64,000 nucleotides of DNA from Paenibacillus sp. FSL H7-0326 (GTDB lineage Bacteria > Bacillota > Bacilli > Paenibacillales > Paenibacillaceae), in NCBI RefSeq assembly GCF_001955535.1, contig NZ_MPVN01000005.1, forward strand, positions 124,001-188,000. Reading direction: 5' to 3'. This document shows positions 34,277 to 43,970 of this stretch, piece after piece. The notes below the pieces were generated by a model, which saw only the letters and a list, made by a program, of their open reading frames with translations, was not told the origin of the DNA and searched no databases. The translations under genes and the position numbers were made by a program. The stretch's first letter is position 1; every line of letters starts with the position of its first letter.

Positions 34277-36142
34277 TTAGAGTGTTTGCATGTCCAAATG
34301 TAGTAGAAGGCTGCCGCTGAAACCATCCTTTAATAAAAGTTGTGAGCCGTTCACTTCAAGAACGGGAGCCAGATTATATTCCTGTTCGCTATGAGGAGAA
34401 GGCGTGACGAACACAGCGCTTGCCATCCAATGAACGCCTGGCGACAATTCTTCCGTCAAGGTCGGCAAGAACGTACTCGGGTGGCAGACATTCGTGTTTG
34501 GTTCGGTGTGAATAATTTGCGGCCTTGCTGTTCCGAGCAGCCGTTTAATTCCCGTACCTCCCCATGGAAGCAACACGGCGATTTCGTGGTCGGTTTCAAT
34601 CGTATTCCAGTCCGCATGACCCTGTCCGTTTTGATCCTTAGGGAATGCAAAACCTCCCTCTGCCACATCCAATTCTCTTGCCGTTCGGATCTTATGGACT
34701 CTTGCATGCCAAGGAGCGCCTGGGATGACCCACGTTTCTACTTCAACGTCTCTCCAGGGCTTCCACTTGGCATATACGCACGAGTCGCTGATTTCGAACT
34801 TATCGCATTTCCCGCGCGTACGGTACAGTCCATCCTTCTCCGCTAATGCAAGAGAGTTATCGTATGCCCCTTGGACTAGCCCGTAATTCCCCTTCGAAAC
34901 ACTAAATCCGTATATATTGGAATAAGCGAACTTGGCATATTTGGCAACGTTGTTCGCAGGCTCGAAGCCCGCATATTGGCCCGCTGGAAACATAATGACA
35001 TGTTTCCCCGTATTTTCCCTTGTCAAGATCATTCGAGCTTCCCGCTGCACGGACTTCTGTTCAAGGTGCGGCAACGGCAGCTCCTCCGACTGCCAGAAGG
35101 GATGATCGTCCGCTAGAGCAAGCGGCAGGAATGACTTCATCGCCCAATATGGCGAGCCTGGTGCGTTGTATCCCTCGCTCATATTAAGATTAGAATAGCT
35201 GTAGCCTATCGTCAGGATGCCTTCAAGTGAAAAGATAGGCTGGTTGAACCACCATCGCAAATTTCTTAACAAAAGTCCCTTCACGACACCCCAAGGAAAA
35301 GCCTCGACCCCTGCGTATGCAAGCGCCCCCCAGAAGCAGCTTTGGGCGAATCGGTAAGTCATGCTTCGTCCAAAAGCAACGGCCTCTCCAGTCTCTCCGA
35401 ACCAGTAAATAAAATCACGCGCGAAGAGGGAGGCTCTTTCCTTATATAGCTTGCTTCGAATGGGATCCTCATTCTCCATTTGCTTGGCGTAAATCAAGCT
35501 ATAGTAATGAAAGGCAAACGGTACGTAGTAGTCAATCTGATCCGTATCCCCGTCCGTATACCAGCCTCCAGAGATATAGAATTGATCTAATCGGTTTAGA
35601 TCCTCCTCCATTTTTTTCGCATCGCCCTTTAATCCCCTTTTATATAGTGCCAGATTGACGAGCACTCGGAAGAATCGCCAATTGGTATCTACGGTTTCAC
35701 GGGCATTCGTCTGGTTCAGCCAATCCGCGAGCCTGATACGCTCTACTTCATCCAATCGGTTCCATGAGTGTTCTGGTGCTAAAATAAGCAGTAGCGCAAT
35801 TGAGGCAATCTCGACCTGTTTTTGATCATAGCTGCTGATATCGCCCCAATAATCCGCATGTCCCGGATCGGAACCATTTATCAAGCCTCTAATATAAATC
35901 TCCCATCCATCCCAACTTCCTCCCCCCGCATATAAAGGAGCAAGTCCCCATAGCGGCCTAAGACAGCCCTCCATTTGAGCAACTCTTCGAGAGGTTTGAG
36001 AATAGGTGTCCCCAATATCCAATAATGCCCCGCTATCGCTGAAATAAGGGATAAGCGGATCGCATAGCTGATTAACTGCTTTAACCATATCCGCTTTCGA
36101 CTTCAGCGGATTTGATGAAATGGCTGTTTTTTGTCGGCTCAT
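34277..36142 (-). CDS. DUF2264 protein, putative polysaccharide-processing enzyme
   Basis: The 621-residue protein has no signal peptide. Its N-terminal two thirds look like an alpha/alpha toroid (LWGLAPLYAGGG, TNWRFFRVLVNLAL, GGWYTDGDTDQIDYYVPFAFHYY, GRSMTYRFAQSCFWGALA) and the rest is beta-rich. This pattern defines DUF2264, which has a heparinase-like architecture and often sits with uronate hydrolases. Catalysis is unproven; conserved Tyr, His and Arg residues in the toroid are candidate catalytic groups. It lies 19 bases after the GH88 gene and is co-transcribed with it. GGGGGAT precedes the ATG. Confidence 0.85.
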   Translation of the reverse strand: MSRQKTAISSNPLKSKADMVKAVNQLCDPLIPYFSDSGALLDIGDTYSQTSRRVAQMEGCLRPLWGLAPLYAGGGSWDGWEIYIRGLINGSDPGHADYWGDISSYDQKQVEIASIALLLILAPEHSWNRLDEVERIRLADWLNQTNARETVDTNWRFFRVLVNLALYKRGLKGDAKKMEEDLNRLDQFYISGGWYTDGDTDQIDYYVPFAFHYYSLIYAKQMENEDPIRSKLYKERASLFARDFIYWFGETGEAVAFGRSMTYRFAQSCFWGALAYAGVEAFPWGVVKGLLLRNLRWWFNQPIFSLEGILTIGYSYSNLNMSEGYNAPGSPYWAMKSFLPLALADDHPFWQSEELPLPHLEQKSVQREARMILTRENTGKHVIMFPAGQYAGFEPANNVAKYAKFAYSNIYGFSVSKGNYGLVQGAYDNSLALAEKDGLYRTRGKCDKFEISDSCVYAKWKPWRDVEVETWVIPGAPWHARVHKIRTARELDVAEGGFAFPKDQNGQGHADWNTIETDHEIAVLLPWGGTGIKRLLGTARPQIIHTEPNTNVCHPSTFLPTLTEELSPGVHWMASAVFVTPSPHSEQEYNLAPVLEVNGSQLLLKDGFSGSLLLHLDMQTL

Positions 36143-36161
36143 TTTTTATCCCCCATCTATA

Positions 36162-37349
36162 TTACCAGTACGGTTTCCAATCTTTCACGAGTCGAACCAG
36201 TGCCTCGAAGTAAAAGTAATCGCCCCATATGTTGCATTCGTCAATGCCTTTGCCATGCGGCTTCGCATAAACGGCATGAAGGAGTACGCCGTTGGACTCC
36301 GGCTTTTCTTTGCTCGTGTAATGATTCATCAAGGACTGAACCATCAGCATAGCTGCATGTTCATACTCTTCTTTACGCTCGTCCGTAACAGGGAGATATT
36401 TGGACAATTCCAGAAGACCGCATGCCGCGATGGCTGTCGCCGAGCTGTCCCTCTCCTCTTCTCCTTCTGTAAAGACGAGATCCCAATAAGAAACCTGGTC
36501 TTCCGGTAACCGATTGATGAAGTAATGGGCAATTTTCTTGGCCAGATCGAGCAGTTGGACATCCCCCGTATATTTGTAGCTAAGCGGAAAACCGTAAATG
36601 CCCCAAGCTTGCCCTCTCGACCAACAAGAGTTGTCGGAATAACCTTGAACCGTTCGTCCATATTTGGGCTCACCGGTATATATATCCATGAAGTAAGTAT
36701 GATAAGTCGATGCATCTTCCCGCACGATGTATTTCGCAGCCTGTTTCACATGTTGGTAAGCGGCATCGTAATACTTGGAATCACCCGTCGTCTCGGCAGC
36801 CCAATATAATAACGGCAGGTTCATGCAGCAATCGATAATCATACGTCCGCCATTCTCCGGATCGTCGGCCCCCCCCCATGCCTGAATAATGCCCGCCTTC
36901 TCGAAGTAGCGCTCCATAAGCTGATCGGCTGCGTTCAAGCTGATCTCTTTCGCCTTTTCACTGCCTGTCAACTTATAAGCCGCTACGCTTGACAACGTGT
37001 ATAGAAATCCGAGGTCATGGGTTCCAGTATTGATTCTCTCTTCGATACGATGCTTATAGCTTTCAAGTTGAACCTCTGCAATGTTACGGTATTTAGAGTC
37101 TCCCGTTACCTCATACGCCAGCCAGATCATTCCTGTCCAGAATGAAGACGTCCACTCAATGTTATCGAGCGCGGGATAAACCAGATTAATGCTTGCAGGC
37201 GCCGGATATTGGGTAGCGAAAGTCCCTAGATTCTGATCCACCTTAGTTAAAATATAGGCAATGGCTTCTTCACACTGCGCTTTTGATAATGCAGGTCGAT
37301 TCGTGTACTTGCTCTTATCTACAATGCCTTCGTCTCGAACTTGTTTCAT
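36162..37349 (-). CDS. GH88 unsaturated glucuronyl hydrolase
   Basis: The 395-residue protein is an alpha/alpha barrel with the two catalytic-type Asp residues in GTHDLGFLY and MIIDCCMNLPLL, plus WSRGQAWGIYG and WGDYFYFEALVRL. GH88 enzymes remove 4,5-unsaturated uronic acids left at oligosaccharide ends by lyases. There is no signal peptide, so it acts inside the cell. I chose the second ATG (37347-37349 complement) because GGAGG lies five bases upstream. The coding strand carries a G9 run (36869-36877) encoding Trp-Gly-Gly-Ala, a possible slippage site. Confidence 0.9.
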   Translation of the reverse strand: MKQVRDEGIVDKSKYTNRPALSKAQCEEAIAYILTKVDQNLGTFATQYPAPASINLVYPALDNIEWTSSFWTGMIWLAYEVTGDSKYRNIAEVQLESYKHRIEERINTGTHDLGFLYTLSSVAAYKLTGSEKAKEISLNAADQLMERYFEKAGIIQAWGGADDPENGGRMIIDCCMNLPLLYWAAETTGDSKYYDAAYQHVKQAAKYIVREDASTYHTYFMDIYTGEPKYGRTVQGYSDNSCWSRGQAWGIYGFPLSYKYTGDVQLLDLAKKIAHYFINRLPEDQVSYWDLVFTEGEEERDSSATAIAACGLLELSKYLPVTDERKEEYEHAAMLMVQSLMNHYTSKEKPESNGVLLHAVYAKPHGKGIDECNIWGDYFYFEALVRLVKDWKPYW

Positions 37350-37439
37350 AATAACCTCCATTTGATGTTTATTTATTCCTCATTATAGTTCAAATCTATC
37401 CTCCCGCTTGTTCTTAAGATGCAACAAAATAACGCTACA

Positions 37440-37468
37440 TTGTCACAAACAATTAAAACGGTTACAAT
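37440..37468 (+). promoter_or_regulatory. SigA-type promoter overlapped by a cre-like site
   Basis: TTGTCA (37440-37445), a 17-base spacer and TACAAT (37463-37468) precede the AraC gene at 37505. A CcpA-site-like sequence, ATTAAAACGGTTACA (37452-37466), covers the spacer and -10 box, so preferred sugars may repress the regulator. Confidence 0.5.
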
Positions 37469-37504
37469 CAAGCTATAAATAGAAATCAAGTCGAGGAGAT
37501 CAAG

Positions 37505-38389
37505 ATGAAAAGCCACCTTGAATTAGGATTCAACTATAATTCATTGGATAAGTCCTTCGACTTTTTATATCGAAGTCAAACTTATCAGAAGGATTGGAAT
37601 ATATACCATATTCATGAGGGAATGGAGTTTCTATATGTTCATGAAGGCATTGGCCAAGCCGTAATTGGACAAAAAATATACGATATTGCGCCCAACACGT
37701 TGATCTATTTCCAACCTTACCAGCTCCATGGCGTGCGAATCGAGGCCACTCGTTCAACCTTGTATTCCCGATCCATCCTTTCATTCGAACCGTCTGTAAT
37801 GCTTTCGTATTTGCACCACTTCCACGATCTGAGAGTTTTTTTTCACAAACTATGGAAATCAAAGCTTCCGACCCAAGTCATTCCATTAGGTACAGAGCGT
37901 TATCTCGAGCATTTGTTCGAGCACTATCACACACACTTATCTTCTGGTGATTCAAAAAGAAGTAATGAGCCTTTTGTTATGTTTGTATTGTCCTTCTTAC
38001 AATACGCGAAAACGATATGGCCCAATCAAAAGCAGCATCAACCGACAGTCCATGAATCTAGCCATATCTCATACATCGAAAGAATTATGACCTGGATTGA
38101 AGAGAACTACGCAAAGGAGTTTCGACTTGAAGAGCTCGGTGAAGAACTGCATTTAAGCCGTCATTACGTGTCACGGTTGTTTCAATCTGCTGCCGGAACC
38201 ACGATTACCGATTATTTGAATGCCAGACGCATGCGTCAAGCTTGCTGGCTGCTGCGCAACAGCGATCTCCCGGTTTACGATATATGCCATCAAGTAGGCC
38301 TCACCAACGTATCCTACTTCTGCAAGCGATTCCGCGAGTTTGCCGGGACAACTCCCTATCAGTACAGAATAGGGGTCAGAGACGGGTAG
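37505..38389 (+). CDS. AraC-family regulator of the GH88/DUF2264 unit
   Basis: The 294-residue soluble protein has an N-terminal cupin-like sugar-sensing domain (WNIYHIHEGMEFLYVHEG, then IAPNTLIYFQPYQLHGV) and a C-terminal double helix-turn-helix (about 190-290: LEELGEELHLSRHYVSRLF and VYDICHQVGLTNVSYFCKRF). Such regulators activate neighbouring catabolic genes when the inducing sugar binds. It is divergent from GH88-DUF2264, with 155 bases between the starts. GAGGAG precedes the ATG. Confidence 0.92.
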   Translation: MKSHLELGFNYNSLDKSFDFLYRSQTYQKDWNIYHIHEGMEFLYVHEGIGQAVIGQKIYDIAPNTLIYFQPYQLHGVRIEATRSTLYSRSILSFEPSVMLSYLHHFHDLRVFFHKLWKSKLPTQVIPLGTERYLEHLFEHYHTHLSSGDSKRSNEPFVMFVLSFLQYAKTIWPNQKQHQPTVHESSHISYIERIMTWIEENYAKEFRLEELGEELHLSRHYVSRLFQSAAGTTITDYLNARRMRQACWLLRNSDLPVYDICHQVGLTNVSYFCKRFREFAGTTPYQYRIGVRDG

Positions 38390-38444
38390 AACCAGGTATT
38401 AATCTACTAACCCTGCCCTTTACCGCACACAAACATAGCATGGG

Positions 38445-38476
38445 AAAAGCCGAGCATCTGCTGCACTCGGCTTTTT
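38445..38476. terminator. Bidirectional terminator
   Basis: AAAAGCCGAG (38445-38454) pairs with CTCGGCTTTT (38466-38475), flanked by A and T runs on the two sides. It lies between the convergent AraC and glcF genes. Confidence 0.83.
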
Positions 38477-38505
38477 CTAAACGCTATTATTGTTGGTCGC
38501 AAGCC

Positions 38506-39882
38506 TTAATCGTGATGACAGATTCTTTCATATAAGAAATCTACGATATGCTTGACTTCCATCTCCCCAGCCGCCCCATGCTTCTCGACCCCTAGCTTCA
38601 TTTGCAGCAAGCAACCAGGATTGCTTGTGAGTAGATAACGGGCCTCCGTACGATTGGCATGCTCCATCTTATGTGACAAGATTTCTCCCGCCATCTCCGG
38701 CTGCGTTACGTTGTAGATGCCCGCTGACCCGCAGCAACGATCCGCTTCTTTCATCTCAACAAAATTGACGTTTGCGACCTGCTTCATTAGCTGTCTCGGC
38801 GCGTTTGAACTCTTCATCACATTGCGTAAGTGGCAGGAGTCCTGGTAGGTTATCGTCACCGTCCCAGACGTACGTTCTTCCGTTTCCGCGAATACAGGAA
38901 TTCTGCCGTGTTCATGGAGCAGCTGACTGACATCAATCACGCGGGAAGCAAACCATTTGGCCATCTCAGCGTGTTCGCTATCTTCGTGAAGCAAGTGGTC
39001 ATATTCAACAAGTAAGGCGCCACAACCGCCTGCATTAGAAACGATATAATCGATTCCGGCTTCTTTAAATACACTCAAATTCGTGCGAGCCAAACTTCTA
39101 GCCAGCTCCATCTCACCACTGTGCGCATGAAGCGCACCGCAACAAACCTGCTCATTCGGAATAACCACCTCGAAGCCAGCTTCCGACAACAGTTTTACCG
39201 TATTCACGTTCGTCTGGGCGAATAGGACGTCCATGATACATCCGCGGAACAAGGCGACACGTGCGACGGTCTCGCCCTTGGCAGGGAAGATCGTACCAAT
39301 TTGCTCCACCACCCCATTAGCAGATGCCTCAGGTAAGACCTTCTCCATCTCGGCAAGGTGCTTAGGAAACATCCGCATCACTCCGCTATGCCTTGCCATT
39401 TTCTGAAGGCCTGATTTCTGATAGAAGCCAAGCGCTCCGCCTAAGACCTTGAGCCTTTTTCGATGTGGAAAAAGCCCTTCAAATACTGTTCTTCGCAAGC
39501 CTCTCACGGGGATACGATGCTTAACTTCATCTTCTATAGCATCTCGCGCCTGTTCGATTAATTGTCCGTATTTAACATCTGCGGGACAGGCTGGTTCACA
39601 AGCCCTGCAGCCGAGACAATGATTCATCTGGTCCTGGAAGGCCTGATCTGGACTCATAAGTCCATCTGCAACGGCTTTCATTAGGGCGATGCGGCCTCTC
39701 GGTGATTCCTGTTCAAGCCCTGTCTCCCGGAACGTTGGACAAGCCGGCAGACAAAATCCACAGCGCATGCAATTCGTTAATTGATCGTAATCAAGCTTCA
39801 GGTGGAGTCTTTGAGCGAGCGGACTCGTAAGCTGTACATCCGGTTTACGGGGGATTGAGCTTACGTTATTTATATTATTCAC
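38506..39882 (-). CDS. glcF: Glycolate oxidase iron-sulfur subunit
   Basis: The 458-residue protein has two 4Fe-4S motifs in its first 110 residues (CMRCGFCLPACP and CLGCRACEPACP). Two CCG domains follow (CCGALHAHSGE and CCGSAGIYN) that bind further iron-sulfur clusters or pass electrons to quinone. With glcD it forms a membrane-associated 2-hydroxyacid dehydrogenase (glycolate or lactate to the keto acid). The start is a GTG inside the end of glcD, an 8-base overlap. The GlcE subunit of enterobacteria is missing, as in Bacillus YsfC/YsfD. Confidence 0.9.
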   Translation of the reverse strand: MNNINNVSSIPRKPDVQLTSPLAQRLHLKLDYDQLTNCMRCGFCLPACPTFRETGLEQESPRGRIALMKAVADGLMSPDQAFQDQMNHCLGCRACEPACPADVKYGQLIEQARDAIEDEVKHRIPVRGLRRTVFEGLFPHRKRLKVLGGALGFYQKSGLQKMARHSGVMRMFPKHLAEMEKVLPEASANGVVEQIGTIFPAKGETVARVALFRGCIMDVLFAQTNVNTVKLLSEAGFEVVIPNEQVCCGALHAHSGEMELARSLARTNLSVFKEAGIDYIVSNAGGCGALLVEYDHLLHEDSEHAEMAKWFASRVIDVSQLLHEHGRIPVFAETEERTSGTVTITYQDSCHLRNVMKSSNAPRQLMKQVANVNFVEMKEADRCCGSAGIYNVTQPEMAGEILSHKMEHANRTEARYLLTSNPGCLLQMKLGVEKHGAAGEMEVKHIVDFLYERICHHD

Positions 39883-41290
39883 GTTGAATCACCACTCTTT
39901 TTCTCGTCTCCTTGGCAAAGATCTTGCCTGGATTGAGTATATGATCAGGGTCAAAAGCTTGTTTGATCCCACGCATAACTTCGATGCCCGCCTTCCCTAA
40001 TTTCCATTCCAGGAACGGTGCTTTGACGAGTCCTACACCATGCTCGCCGGTAATCGTTCCTCCCAGCTCGATCGCTGCTTCGAAAATTTCCTCAAAAGCT
40101 TTCTCAACACGATGCACTTCAGCGCTATCACGGGCATCCGTTGTTGCCGTTGGGTGAAGATTCCCATCGCCGGCATGGCCGAATGTAGCAATGGAGACAT
40201 CGTATTTCCGGGCAATTTGATTAATTTTGAGCACCATATCCGCGATTTTTGACCGTGGAACCGTAGCATCTTCCAGGATTGTCGTAGGTCGCAGGCGGGC
40301 TAAGGCCGTAAAAGCGCTGCGCCGAGCGGTCATTAGCTTCTCCGCATGCTCTCGGCTCTCAGCCACTGTAACGCGGTCGGCAAGCTCCGATAAGCAAATA
40401 TGGCGAATATGATCAATGTCACGTTCCACCGCTTCTGGTTCACCATCTTGTTCAATAAGCAGGATCGCCTCCATATCCCTCGGCAGTCCTAACTTGGCGA
40501 AATCGTCCACAACCCGGATTGTAGGATTATCCATGATCTCTAACGTAGCAGGTATAATTTGCGATTCGATAATTCGAGATACCGTTCTAGCGGCTCCATA
40601 TAGATCTTTGTACATCGCAATCATCGTTTTCTTCGTTTTTGGCGGAGGAACTAGCTTTAATGTTGCTTCCGTAATAATAGCCAAAGTCCCTTCTGAGCCG
40701 ATGAGCAGTTTCGTCAAATCATAACCTGCCACATCCTTCATCAGCTTACCACCTGTACGGATGATTTCTCCGTTCGCAAGAACGGCCTCTAGACCGAGGA
40801 CATAATCCTTCGTCGTTCCGTATTTCAGGCCTCGCAAGCCCCCTGAGCACTCGGCAATATTGCCGCCAATCGTGGAGATTCGCATACTGCTCGGGTCTGG
40901 AGGGTAGAACAGGCCCAGTGACTCAATGTGTGCAATGAACTCAGCCGTAATTAAGCCTGGTTGTACCGTTGCCGTCAGATTTTCCAAATCCACATCGACA
41001 ATACGATTCATACGATGCATAACCATGACGACCCCACCCTCGACTGGAACGGTTCCCCCGCAGAGATTAGAACCGGAGCCTCGCGAAACAAGCGGTATTC
41101 GATGAGCAGCCAGTACGCTCATAATCTCGGACACCTGTTTCGTCGTTTCCGGATAGATAACGCCCTCCGGCAAACTTTGCAGCATCGGGGTCCCGTCATA
41201 AGAATGGGCGACCAATGCTTCATTATCGTCTCGAAATTGCTGCGCACCAACAATTTGACGAAGTCGGTTCTTTATTTCTTGTGCCAACAT
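39875..41290 (-). CDS. glcD: Glycolate oxidase FAD subunit
   Basis: The 471-residue flavoprotein has the FAD_binding_4 fold, with SRGSGSNLCGGTVPVEGGVV, STIGGNIAECSGGLRGLKYG and LLIGSEGTLAIITEATL. The C-terminal FAD-oxidase domain has FGHAGDGNLHPT and GEHGVG. It oxidises a small 2-hydroxyacid and passes electrons to GlcF. GGGAGGA precedes the ATG. A terminator lies between it and the SDR gene upstream on the same strand, so glcDF has its own promoter. The neighbouring catabolic genes suggest that glycolate, or a related acid, is a by-product of the pathway. Confidence 0.9.
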   Translation of the reverse strand: MLAQEIKNRLRQIVGAQQFRDDNEALVAHSYDGTPMLQSLPEGVIYPETTKQVSEIMSVLAAHRIPLVSRGSGSNLCGGTVPVEGGVVMVMHRMNRIVDVDLENLTATVQPGLITAEFIAHIESLGLFYPPDPSSMRISTIGGNIAECSGGLRGLKYGTTKDYVLGLEAVLANGEIIRTGGKLMKDVAGYDLTKLLIGSEGTLAIITEATLKLVPPPKTKKTMIAMYKDLYGAARTVSRIIESQIIPATLEIMDNPTIRVVDDFAKLGLPRDMEAILLIEQDGEPEAVERDIDHIRHICLSELADRVTVAESREHAEKLMTARRSAFTALARLRPTTILEDATVPRSKIADMVLKINQIARKYDVSIATFGHAGDGNLHPTATTDARDSAEVHRVEKAFEEIFEAAIELGGTITGEHGVGLVKAPFLEWKLGKAGIEVMRGIKQAFDPDHILNPGKIFAKETRKRVVIQRE

Positions 41291-41354
41291 AGTAACATTC
41301 CTCCCAATTCATTGACGACCCCTTACCGCACGTAAGAAGAAGCTGTGAATAGAA

Positions 41355-41376
41355 AGCCGAGCAGCTCTGCTCGGCT
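41355..41376 (-). terminator. Terminator of the five-gene catabolic operon
   Basis: AGCCGAGCAG (41355-41364) pairs with CTGCTCGGCT (41367-41376). It lies 76 bases beyond the stop of the SDR gene, before glcD. Confidence 0.7.
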
Positions 41377-41451
41377 ATTTCTAAGGCATGACGTAATACG
41401 CAATTTAGTTCGGGTTGGTTCAGTATACATTGAACCGCTTACATAGACCAG

Positions 41452-42162
41452 CTATAAGGCATTAAAGGACTCAAAAGAAATCTCATGAAACGCGATGCGA
41501 GTATCCGATGCCAGTACAAATAGAATGACATCCGCCACATCGGACGCGAGTAAAAACTTCTCTCGAGGTACCTGCCTGTTGCCCCAGAAGCCGGTATCCG
41601 CCCCTCCTGGGTTAAGCGTGGTGACTCGAATATTCTGCTCTTTGACCTGCATCGCAAGGCCTTGGGAGAACATATTGACAGCCGCTTTAGCGGTACAATA
41701 GAGCGGCGCGTTCGGATTGGCTCGCTTTGCCGCCATGGAGCCTATATTAATAATGGATGCACCACTCTCCGGACTCACCACGGGAATAAAATGCTTGCAG
41801 CACAGGAAAGTACCCTTCACGTTCACATCCATCGTCAGGTCGTATCGCTCTTCCTCCATAGCTTCGATTTTGTCCGGAATCGACAGACCTGCCAGATTAA
41901 CAAGCATATCGGCATGCCCATACGCCTGCGCTACCTGCTCGAACAACGACCTTACCTGCTCCTCCTTCGTCACATCCGCCCGAACAGCGATAACCGACGC
42001 GCCTTTGCCTTCCAATTGCATCCTCAGTTCGGCAAGCTTCTCCTCGTTGGTTGAGGTCAGAACAAGCTTGACGCCTTGGTTGGCGAGCGACTCCGCCAAC
42101 GCACGGCCCATGCCTCCTGTAGCGCCGGTAATAACAGCCACTTTGTTCCGAAGCGATTTCAT
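41452..42162 (-). CDS. Short-chain dehydrogenase of the uronate operon
   Basis: The 236-residue SDR has the cofactor loop TGATGGMG, TSTNEEKL (Thr/Ser after beta-2, which fits NADP), NLAG, catalytic Ser in NIGSMAA and YCTAKAA. The C-terminus is short and lacks the usual GG ending. In uronate operons such SDRs reduce keto-uronates; here that is inference. It is the last gene of the operon, with its ATG two bases after the dehydrogenase stop codon. AAAGGGG precedes it. Confidence 0.9.
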   Translation of the reverse strand: MKSLRNKVAVITGATGGMGRALAESLANQGVKLVLTSTNEEKLAELRMQLEGKGASVIAVRADVTKEEQVRSLFEQVAQAYGHADMLVNLAGLSIPDKIEAMEEERYDLTMDVNVKGTFLCCKHFIPVVSPESGASIINIGSMAAKRANPNAPLYCTAKAAVNMFSQGLAMQVKEQNIRVTTLNPGGADTGFWGNRQVPREKFLLASDVADVILFVLASDTRIAFHEISFESFNAL

Positions 42163-42164
42163 GA

Positions 42165-43220
42165 TTATAATCCCCTTTCTCTTCCCGATACGTTGCAGTC
42201 GAGCAATATTTTCCCTAAGTTGTCCCCCGCGATCATACGCCGAATGGCTTCCTCCGCCTGCTCCATCGGCATCGTGTCGCTAATGATCCGATCTAAGTCG
42301 AATTGCCCGGATTCAACTATTTCTTCGAGCATCCGAACCGTCCGTGTAAAGTCCTGGAATGTGTACACACGGCTGCCTACCACGTTTATTTCCTTGAATA
42401 TCACCTTTAGAACATCGATCTCCGGTTGCTTGTGCGGGAATCCGACGAGCACGACTGTCCCACGGATGGCACATAGCTCGATCGCGCTGGATAATCCGCC
42501 CTGCGAGCCCGACACTTCGAACACGACGTCATATCCGGCCCCATTTGTCAGCTCGGCGGACAGATCCGTAACATCCTGCCGTTTCGGATTAATTGCATCA
42601 AATCCAAAGGACTTAATGATCTCGATTCGAGCATCATTCAGCTCGGTAAATACTACCTTCTCCGCCCCGCACCGTTTGGCCGCGATGCCGATGACGAGTC
42701 CGATCGGACCTCCTCCGATGATAAGCGCTTTGTCGCCAGCTTTGATTCCTGCCCGCTGATTCACATGGAAACCAACGGCGAAAGGTTCGGTTAATGCGGC
42801 AATCCGGTCGCTGATGGAATCCTTCAGCTTGATTACCTTGGCGGCAGGAGCCTTCACGTATTGTGCGAAACCGCCGTCGGTATGAATACCCAGCAGCTTG
42901 AGCGTACGGCATACATGCCAGTTGCCCGAGCTGCATGCCGCACATTCGCCGCAGCTGATGAGAGGCTCCACGACGACTCTGTCGCCGGGCTGAAGATCGT
43001 TCCGTTTAATGGATCGAACCTCCTCAATGACTCCGACAAATTCATGTCCCGGTATAACCGGTGTGCGGGCGGTCGGATGCTTACCTTTGTAGATTGTCAC
43101 GTCTGATCCGCATACGCCCGCATATTTAACCCGTATTAAAACTTCTTCTTCCTGGAGTTTGGGCTCCGGCACTTCCTTATAGAGGATCTGTTCCCATTCG
43201 TTCAGTACTGCCGCTTTCAT
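42165..43220 (-). CDS. Zinc-dependent sugar/polyol dehydrogenase
   Basis: The 351-residue medium-chain dehydrogenase has catalytic-zinc ligands Cys37 (GVCGSD) and His59-Glu60 (GHE), structural-zinc cysteines 90, 93, 96 and 104, and the NAD loop GGGPIG. An acidic residue (Glu) after beta-2 favours NAD. It belongs to the sorbitol/threonine/galactitol dehydrogenase group. In this operon it may interconvert a keto-uronate or hexonate. Spacing is 28 bases from RraA and 2 from the SDR gene. Confidence 0.9.
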   Translation of the reverse strand: MKAAVLNEWEQILYKEVPEPKLQEEEVLIRVKYAGVCGSDVTIYKGKHPTARTPVIPGHEFVGVIEEVRSIKRNDLQPGDRVVVEPLISCGECAACSSGNWHVCRTLKLLGIHTDGGFAQYVKAPAAKVIKLKDSISDRIAALTEPFAVGFHVNQRAGIKAGDKALIIGGGPIGLVIGIAAKRCGAEKVVFTELNDARIEIIKSFGFDAINPKRQDVTDLSAELTNGAGYDVVFEVSGSQGGLSSAIELCAIRGTVVLVGFPHKQPEIDVLKVIFKEINVVGSRVYTFQDFTRTVRMLEEIVESGQFDLDRIISDTMPMEQAEEAIRRMIAGDNLGKILLDCNVSGRERGL

Positions 43221-43248
43221 TCCGGGTACACTCCCTTCAAGTTCATAA

Positions 43249-43956
43249 TTAGAAATAACCGCCGCGCTTTACGACTTCGGTCGGAGTCAGTCCGTCCACA
43301 ATCATCTGCTTAATGTCTTTCTCGTTCTCCTTGATGTATTCCGCCTTGAGCAACACATCGTATGCCAGCTTGCGCGGAATGACGATGACGCCGTCGATAT
43401 CACCCAGGATGACATCCCCCGGGAATATCATGACGTCACCGAGCTTGACCGGCATTTGCCAACCGATCATGCGGAAGCGGCCCAGCATGCCGTTCGACGT
43501 TTTGTATTTGCAGAAGACGGGAAAGTCCTGCTCCAGCACTTTGTCCGTATCCCGAACGCCTCCATCTACAATAGCCCCACGACAGCCACGGCGCTTGGAT
43601 GCCATCGTCATAATTTCGCCCCATTGCGCCGATTCGTCATCACCGCTTGTGTCCCAGACGCATACCGAATCCTCATGAAGCGCCTCCAGCATTTGTGCAC
43701 GTTGCTCCATCTCGCTCGTCAACGTCAGATTCTTGGAGCCTTTGACGGTAAACGCGATTCCTGCCACTTTCATCTCGTCCTTCAAAGGCAATATGCTGTT
43801 CGGCAACGTCTGATAGACAAGTCCGAGCTCTCTCAGCACGTCATTAACCGCAGCCGTGAATACCTGCTCGAATCGGTCGCACAGCTCCTTATCCGGAATC
43901 GGAAGCTGCACGATCTCGTGCTGCTCCCGTGATGCTGCGAATTGTTCCAAATCCAT
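43249..43956 (-). CDS. RraA-family protein, aldolase-like
   Basis: The 235-residue protein has the RraA fold: AGIAFTVKG, GEIMTMASKRRGCRGAIVDGGVRD and FPGDVILGDIDGVIVIP. The GxxRD motif (GGVRDTD) is that of HMG/CHA aldolases and related oxaloacetate decarboxylases, so it may be an enzyme and not an RNase regulator. It could cleave or decarboxylate a keto acid in the pathway; the substrate is unknown. AAGGAGG precedes the ATG. It follows the heparinase-like gene by 14 bases. Confidence 0.85.
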   Translation of the reverse strand: MDLEQFAASREQHEIVQLPIPDKELCDRFEQVFTAAVNDVLRELGLVYQTLPNSILPLKDEMKVAGIAFTVKGSKNLTLTSEMEQRAQMLEALHEDSVCVWDTSGDDESAQWGEIMTMASKRRGCRGAIVDGGVRDTDKVLEQDFPVFCKYKTSNGMLGRFRMIGWQMPVKLGDVMIFPGDVILGDIDGVIVIPRKLAYDVLLKAEYIKENEKDIKQMIVDGLTPTEVVKRGGYF

Positions 43957-43970
43957 TTCTATCAGCCTCC

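Noticed and set aside
42076-42759. A 227-residue plus-strand frame opposite the zinc dehydrogenase.
   Set aside because: It is an antisense shadow of a gene with full zinc and NAD motifs; Ser/Thr/Pro-rich translation.
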